Positions 14,462 to 18,635 of a DNA stretch of 18,635 nucleotides are shown one piece after another. The notes under the pieces were generated by a model. It was not told the origin of the DNA. It saw only the letters and a list, made by a program, of their open reading frames with translations, and made no database searches. This DNA is from Bacteroidota bacterium (GTDB lineage Bacteria > Bacteroidota > Bacteroidia > Bacteroidales > B39-G9), in assembly GCA_030592465.1 (NCBI GenBank), contig JAUVJB010000030.1:1-18635 (forward strand). Reading direction: 5' to 3'. Numbering within the stretch: position 1 is the stretch's first letter; every line of letters begins with the position of its first letter. A program made the translations under genes and the position numbers.

Positions 14462-15616
14462 CTATTTAAATATTTCCGAAAGCTTTTGTTCTAATGCAGG
14501 ACCTCTAAGATTTTTCCCAATTATTTTTCCATCTTTGTCAATTAAAAAACTTGCAGGTATGCTTTGTATTTTATACAATTGAGCTGCACTCGATTTCCAA
14601 AATTTCAGGTCGCTGACATGATGCCATGTAAGACGGTCGTCTTTAATAGCCTTTACCCAGTCTTCTTTTGTTCTGTCAAGAGATACCTGAAAAACATCAA
14701 ATCCTTTGCTGTGAAATTTTTTATAATTAGCAACAATATTTGGATTTTCAGCTCTACAAGGATTACACCATGCTGCCCAAAAATCGAGTAATACATATTT
14801 ACCTCTTAACGAGTATAATGATAATGTGTCGCCCTTAGGTGTCGGCAAAACAATATTTGGAGCAATAGCACCAATACCAAAACGTTTACTATTTTCCTGC
14901 TCTTCTTTAATCCTCATTTTTGTTTTTTCAACAAATGAATTTAAAAGTTGCGTAATTTTTATGTTTGGGTATGCTTTTGTTAAAGAAGAATCGACCATCT
15001 CAAAATATTTTATGTCTTTAACAGGATCAAAAATCGATACCCTTTGGCTTAATTTTTGAGACAAAGCTATATAGCCGGCTAACGTAGATTTATGTTCATT
15101 AATAAATGAAATTAGAAAATCTTTTTCATTTTTCAAAATTTGATTACTCGTTTGTGTTAAACCAACTATTATTGAATCAAGTTTGGGATTGTTTTGATTG
15201 TTATTATAAATAATGTTTAAAGAATCTAAGCGATTCATATTATTTAAAAGATGTTTATTCAGTTCTCTTACTAAACTCGATTCTTCAGAGCCTTCAACAT
15301 TATACGTGCCTAATAAATTATTAGCATCAGCAGTTATTTTAACTTTCTCGCCGGGTTTTACAATTAATCGAATATAATTATTCATTGAAAAATAAAGAAT
15401 CATGTCTTTAGGTTCAGTAGTATTAACTGTAAACAAAAACTCGTTATTTTTATCAATAATTGTAGAATCTGCTACTTGTTTGGCTGACACCGATTCTATT
15501 AAATAAATAGTCTTACCGGCACCGTTATTAATTTTCCCGTTAATTTTAAAACTATCTGCATTAGTGCAGGAGTAAGCTAATAATAGCATTAAAAAAAGAT
15601 ACAAAAATTTTCTCAT
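14462..15616 (-). CDS. DUF4369-TlpA family thiol-disulfide lipoprotein
   Basis: I start at the ATG at 15614-15616, giving 384 residues, because it opens a clean lipoprotein signal (MRKFLYLFLMLLLAYSC, lipobox LAYS-C17); a longer frame to 15655 only adds polar residues. Residues 22-110 form a DUF4369 domain (FKINGKINNGAGKTIYLIES ... DMILYFSMNNYIRLIVKPGE). A helical linker follows to about 245, and then a thioredoxin-like TlpA/ResA domain with the active site FWAAWCNPC (C284, C287) and the cis-proline loop SIPASFLID. The protein should be lipid-anchored facing the periplasm and reduce or exchange disulfides, as known for ResA/TlpA relatives; its client is unknown. Key residues are intact. It is a lone gene with its promoter in the gap above 15616. 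Confidence 0.9.
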   Translation of the reverse strand: MRKFLYLFLMLLLAYSCTNADSFKINGKINNGAGKTIYLIESVSAKQVADSTIIDKNNEFLFTVNTTEPKDMILYFSMNNYIRLIVKPGEKVKITADANNLLGTYNVEGSEESSLVRELNKHLLNNMNRLDSLNIIYNNNQNNPKLDSIIVGLTQTSNQILKNEKDFLISFINEHKSTLAGYIALSQKLSQRVSIFDPVKDIKYFEMVDSSLTKAYPNIKITQLLNSFVEKTKMRIKEEQENSKRFGIGAIAPNIVLPTPKGDTLSLYSLRGKYVLLDFWAAWCNPCRAENPNIVANYKKFHSKGFDVFQVSLDRTKEDWVKAIKDDRLTWHHVSDLKFWKSSAAQLYKIQSIPASFLIDKDGKIIGKNLRGPALEQKLSEIFK

Positions 15617-15976
15617 GTGTTTGTGTTTTATATTTACATTATTAAAAAGATACAAATTTAATTAATATTTGAATAAAATTTAACAAATATAACATATTTA
15701 CATATATTAAGATGAGTTAAAATTTAAAGTGTTGCAGATTTTTAGAGAAAATTTAAATGCTTTTTGGGAATTTAATATTATCTTTGTATACAAGAGAATA
15801 TAAACATATGAAACATCCATGACCAAAGGCATTTAAGATTTGAGATTTAAGATTTAAGATTTAATTTGGACACACAAGGGAATGATTATATTATTAGAAA
15901 TACTTTGCGACTTTGCGAGGAAAATCCACAACTAATTAAATATTAGCTAACTATAAAAATATAAACAGATAAAAAA
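15617..15976. other. Intergenic region between divergent genes
   Basis: This 360-base gap lies between the TlpA-like lipoprotein (minus) and the antitoxin gene (plus). No gene is seen. It holds a heptad tandem repeat (15835-15862) and a tandem 8-mer CTTTGCGA (15903-15910, 15911-15918). Promoters of both flanking genes must lie here but none is clear. Confidence 0.55.
15835..15862. repeat. Tandem AAGATTT heptads
   Basis: Four consecutive 7-base units read AAGATTT, GAGATTT, AAGATTT and AAGATTT. They are simple tandem repeats in non-coding DNA upstream of the toxin-antitoxin pair and could vary by slippage. Confidence 0.7.
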
Positions 15977-16213
15977 ATGAGAACACAAGAAATAAAAACG
16001 AACTTAATAAACGCAATTAATCAAACTAATGACCCTATTCTTTTGATGGAGATAAGTAAATTGATTGATATTGATTTTGCTGATGAAAAAGTTATAAAAT
16101 TGAATAAAAAACAAATAATAGAAATCGAAACTGCCATTGCTCAGATTGAAAATGGTGAATATTTATTTCACGAAGAAGCAAAAAAACAATTCAAAGAATG
16201 GTTAGAAGATTGA
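15977..16213 (+). CDS. RelB-like antitoxin of a type II toxin-antitoxin pair
   Basis: A 78-residue protein: MRTQEIKTNLINAINQTNDP, then a central LLMEISKLIDIDF helix and a C-terminal charged tail with IETAIAQIENGEYLFHEEAK and FKEWLED. The pattern (short N-terminal helix, then AIAQIENGE..EEA....WL) is common among small Bacteroidota antitoxins paired with RelE/ParE toxins; the C-terminal tail would wrap the toxin. Sequence similarity alone would be weak, so the call rests mainly on the 16-base overlap with the toxin gene downstream. Such antitoxins usually repress their own promoter, which should lie just upstream. Confidence 0.75.
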   Translation: MRTQEIKTNLINAINQTNDPILLMEISKLIDIDFADEKVIKLNKKQIIEIETAIAQIENGEYLFHEEAKKQFKEWLED

Positions 16214-16509
16214 TTTGGTCAAAACTGGCACTAAAACAGAAACGTGACATTTTCGAATATTGGAACAAACGAAATAAATCAAAATCTTATTCAAGAAAGT
16301 TGAACAATCTTTTTAATAAAGCAGCCGAACTACTAACAAATTATTCAAGTATTGGTGAAAGAACGGATTATAAAAATGTTAGATTGAAGTTGGTTAGGGA
16401 TTATCGGATGGTATATAGAATTACAAACAAACACATTCAAATCTTAACGATTTGGGATACCAGACGCAATCCAGACGATTTTGATAATATTTTAGAAATC
16501 ATTAGATAA
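16198..16509 (+). CDS. RelE/ParE family toxin
   Basis: This 103-residue basic protein shows the RelE/ParE fold pattern: an N-terminal strand and helix (LIWSKLALKQKRDIFEYW), a helix with SYSRKLNNLFNKAAELL, then VRLKLVRDYRMVYRITNKHI and a final strand ILTIWDTRRNPDDF. Family members either cut mRNA at the ribosome (RelE) or poison gyrase (ParE). The C-terminal WDTRRNP motif is common in Bacteroidota members, but the activity cannot be assigned from sequence. The ATG at 16198 lies within the antitoxin gene, so translation is coupled; a TTG at 16210 is an alternative start. Intact. Confidence 0.87.
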   Translation: MVRRLIWSKLALKQKRDIFEYWNKRNKSKSYSRKLNNLFNKAAELLTNYSSIGERTDYKNVRLKLVRDYRMVYRITNKHIQILTIWDTRRNPDDFDNILEIIR

Positions 16510-16626
16510 CTTCTGTTGTTTTATTTTTTCTACACGTAAATGATATTTTATAATTGACTCAAAGTAAAAGGAATTATACATATTGAAGAGAGTAAATTAG
16601 CAAATTTATTATAAAAATGAAGAATT

Positions 16627-16759
16627 ACGTTGGGTAATATGCAGTCATACACAATGCGGGGCAATGTACTAAATTTCAAAATATGAACACTAAATTAATA
16701 TACAACGGTTTAATGAGTAATTGCTTTGAAACCCGCACTGCGTATATCTCTATCGTTGT
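16627..16759. repeat. Structured intergenic element with paired GC arms
   Basis: ATACACAATGCGGG (16647-16660) and CCCGCACTGCGTAT (16732-16745) are complementary at 12 of 14 positions; the two mismatches become G-U pairs on the minus strand. An inner hairpin CGGTTT/AAACCCG (16706-16735) is an alternative. ACAACG (16702-16707) and CGTTGT (16754-16759) form another pair, and GTTGGGT (16629-16635) matches GTTRRRY. GC-rich arms in AT-rich surroundings suggest selected structure. It ends 3 bases from the gatB stop, so it may act as the gatB terminator or be a decayed cassette-type repeat. Confidence 0.5.
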
Positions 16760-16762
16760 TGA

Positions 16763-18208
16763 TTAAATATTATTCAAATATTTTTTTAGCAATTCGGAAA
16801 TAATCTTAGGATTAACATTAATTTCAATATTTTTCATAATATTACCCATAAAAAATCCAATTAATGATTTTTTTCCCATTTTATATTCTTTAACTTTCTC
16901 AGGGTATTTTTCAACTGTTAGTTTTATTAACGATACAATTTTATCTGTATCATTATTTTGAACTAAATTATTTTGTCTAACAATATTTTCGGGATTTTTC
17001 ACAGGTTCATTTATCATTAAAGGGAATATTTTTTTCGATGCCACAGAGTGACTCACAACGCCATCATCAATCATGTTTATTAAGATTGCAATGTTTTTTG
17101 CAGGTATATTAAAATCATTAATACATATTGAGGTTTCATTCAAATATGATTTAATATTATCCATAAGCCAATTAGCCGCTGATTTACAATTACTTGTGTT
17201 TAAAATTATTTTCTCAAAATAAAAAGCAATATCCTTATCTTCAATAATTATTGAAGCATCATAATCGGATAATCCGAGCTTTTTATATTTATTAAAAAGT
17301 TGATTCGGCAAAACAGGCAACTTTTTTTTAATATTTTCAACATAATCGTTTGTAATAATAAAAGGAGGAATATCCGGTTCGGGAAAATACCTGTAATCAT
17401 TTTCTTTTTCTTTTGTTCGCATTAATACAGTCTTACCTTTTACCGCATCAAAACTGCGAGTCTCAAGACTTATACTATTATTATTTTCTAATTCTTCTGT
17501 CTGCCTGTTTATCTCGTAATTAACAGCCTTTCCGGTATTCGAAATAGAATTTATATTTTTTATCTCGGTACGTGTACCAAGTTTATTACTATTCTTAAGT
17601 TTAACAGAAACATTTGCATCGCATCGCAGATTTCCTTTTTCCATATCGCCGGTGCTAATGCCGAGATAACGAACCAACCTTCTGATTTGTGATAGAAATT
17701 CTCCCGCTTCGCTGCCTGAGCTTAATTCGGGTTTTGTAACTATTTCTAATAAAGGCACTCCTGCACGGTTTAAATCAATAAAACTGTTATTCTGTTTATG
17801 AATACTTTTACCGGAATCTTCTTCAATATGAATTCGTTCAATGTTAATTTTTTTTTCGTTATTATCTTTATCTTTAATAATAACAAAGCCGCCGGAGCAA
17901 ATTGGTGTTGAATATTGAGTTATCTGATATCCTTTTGGCATATCGGGATAAAAATAATTTTTTCGAGCAAACTCATTATACTTATTTATTTTTGAGTTTG
18001 TTGCCAAACCAAGCAAAACAGCATTTTCAATTACCTTTTTGTTTAACATTGGCAGTGTGCCGGGATATCCTAACGATATTTCATTAATATTTGTATTTGG
18101 AGAAATATTAAACTCAGCAGAATCTCGCGAAAAAACTTTACTTTTTGTATTAAGCTGAATATGAATCTCTAATCCAATAACTGCCTGATATTTATCAAAA
18201 ATATCCAT
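16763..18208 (-). CDS. gatB: Asp-tRNA(Asn)/Glu-tRNA(Gln) amidotransferase subunit B
   Basis: I take the ATG at 18206-18208 (MDIFDKYQAVIGLEIHIQL), giving 481 residues, because GatB proteins begin close to the VIGLEIH block; a frame reaching 18247 adds 13 unlikely residues. The GatB catalytic domain has LGYPGTLPMLNKKV, RKNYFYPDMPKGYQITQY, the signature IDLNRAGVPLLEIVTKPE, then GNLRCDANVSV, GTRTEIKNINS and YRYFPEPDIPP. The C-terminal YqeY/GatB domain ends FFMGNIMKN ... ISELLKKYLNNI. GatB binds the misacylated tRNA and converts Asp-tRNA(Asn) or Glu-tRNA(Gln) to the amide form with ammonia from GatA, in the cytoplasm. gatA and gatC are not in the window, so the subunit genes are split, which is common in Bacteroidota. 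There is no Shine-Dalgarno sequence upstream, only AT-rich DNA. Confidence 0.95.
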   Translation of the reverse strand: MDIFDKYQAVIGLEIHIQLNTKSKVFSRDSAEFNISPNTNINEISLGYPGTLPMLNKKVIENAVLLGLATNSKINKYNEFARKNYFYPDMPKGYQITQYSTPICSGGFVIIKDKDNNEKKINIERIHIEEDSGKSIHKQNNSFIDLNRAGVPLLEIVTKPELSSGSEAGEFLSQIRRLVRYLGISTGDMEKGNLRCDANVSVKLKNSNKLGTRTEIKNINSISNTGKAVNYEINRQTEELENNNSISLETRSFDAVKGKTVLMRTKEKENDYRYFPEPDIPPFIITNDYVENIKKKLPVLPNQLFNKYKKLGLSDYDASIIIEDKDIAFYFEKIILNTSNCKSAANWLMDNIKSYLNETSICINDFNIPAKNIAILINMIDDGVVSHSVASKKIFPLMINEPVKNPENIVRQNNLVQNNDTDKIVSLIKLTVEKYPEKVKEYKMGKKSLIGFFMGNIMKNIEINVNPKIISELLKKYLNNI

Positions 18209-18235
18209 AAATAAATATTTATAAAAAAACTTTAA

Positions 18236-18255
18236 AATCCCAAACAATTGGGATT
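18236..18255. repeat. Small hairpin upstream of gatB
   Basis: AATCCCAA and TTGGGATT form a perfect 8-bp stem with an ACAA loop, 28 bases upstream of the chosen gatB start. It resembles the hairpin at 14424-14442. It could be a leader structure or a terminator for transcription from outside. Confidence 0.5.
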
Positions 18256-18495
18256 ATTGCAATACAGCCTATTTTATAGTTCTGATATATTGTTCAATTG
18301 TTGAATTGTTGTTAAAACTCCGAAAAAAATTATAGTTTTTCAATTGTGAGTAGAAGTCCTGAAGCATTTTCATGATAATCACAATGTTTGCTTATCTTCT
18401 TTCGCAATGATGAAAAACAACATTTGGAGTTGATTCAAAGTTAACTTGCATATTATATCGTGCTTGAACGAAAACTAAGTCATTTATTATTATTC

Positions 18496-18565
18496 GTCAT
18501 TGCGAACGAAGTGAAGCAATCTGTAAATCAATGGATTGCTTCGGTCGTTCCTCCCTACTAATGAC
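18496..18565. repeat. REP-like multi-segment palindrome
   Basis: Three arm pairs are nested: GTCATT (18496-18501) with AATGAC (18560-18565), GAACGA (18504-18509) with TCGTTC (18545-18550), and GAAGCAATC (18513-18521) with GATTGCTTC (18534-18542). The TTGCGAACGAAGTGAAGCAA type of sequence is a familiar intergenic palindrome in many bacterial genomes. No coding role. Confidence 0.7.
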
Positions 18566-18635
18566 AACTACATTTTTTTATTGTCATTTAATTTTGTGGG
18601 CGACCGATTTCACGGGGGGCTTAACCCTCGCAATG

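Larger units (their letters stand above)
18209..18635. other. Region upstream of gatB, no gene seen
   Basis: No coding frame of note on either strand across 427 bases. It holds a hairpin (18236-18255), the REP-like palindrome (18496-18565) and, at the window edge, CCTCGCAATG (18626-18635), which looks like the edge of another REP-like copy. The gatB promoter should lie within the first 150 bases. Confidence 0.55.

Noticed and set aside
14564..15059. Two plus-strand frames opposite the TlpA-like gene
   Set aside because: The minus strand encodes conserved thioredoxin motifs; these are antisense shadows.
16629..16759. Calling the element between the toxin gene and gatB a true attC site
   Set aside because: Only one end has a GTTRRRY core, and the two outer ends carry CGTTG in the same orientation, so the R boxes do not pair as required.

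Overview
The window looks like a chromosomal segment of an AT-rich member of the Bacteroidota, most likely from the Bacteroidales/Marinilabiliales side, though the exact lineage is inferred. Three things point there. The first is a secreted protein with a type IX secretion (T9SS) C-terminal sorting domain. The second is a set of proteins typical of the phylum: a large DUF2723 membrane protein and a DUF4369-TlpA lipoprotein. The third is the near absence of Shine-Dalgarno sequences before start codons.

Layout, left to right. Bases 1-2247 are the 3' part of a large surface or secreted protein gene, followed by a strong hairpin terminator. Bases 2519-2985 (minus) are a frameshifted outer-membrane beta-barrel remnant that runs into an attC-like imperfect inverted repeat (2943-3069). 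Next to it lies a HEPN/MNT pair (3048-3766, minus). A YjbR-family gene and a Wzx-like flippase gene (4086-5784, minus) form a probable two-gene operon. A nested inverted-repeat element (5827-6015) separates these from an M20 amidohydrolase (minus), which is divergent from an EamA transporter (plus). The EamA gene converges on a 1016-residue DUF2723 protein (minus) across a 230-base gap packed with hairpins.

The 809-base gap at 11515-12323 holds a MITE-like element (11609-11759) and the 3' remnant of a tag gene (3-methyladenine DNA glycosylase I). A full-length tungsten-type aldehyde:ferredoxin oxidoreductase follows (plus) with a textbook terminator, then a cluster of CAGCTG-centred palindromes, a TlpA-like lipoprotein (minus), a RelB/RelE-type toxin-antitoxin pair (plus), a structured intergenic stem-loop and gatB (minus). 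The last 390 bases have no recognisable gene and carry a REP-like palindrome.

There is no single pathway here. The coding genes are mostly single-copy housekeeping or envelope functions: tRNA-dependent amidation, surface glycan export, possible protein glycosylation, periplasmic redox and aldehyde oxidation. The spaces between them have been colonised by small mobile or palindromic repeats, gene remnants and two toxin-antitoxin modules. The most interesting signals are the attC-like site beside the HEPN/MNT pair, the two MITE-like elements, and a dispersed palindrome family whose arms differ but stay complementary. I found no rRNA, tRNA, CRISPR array, integrase or transposase.
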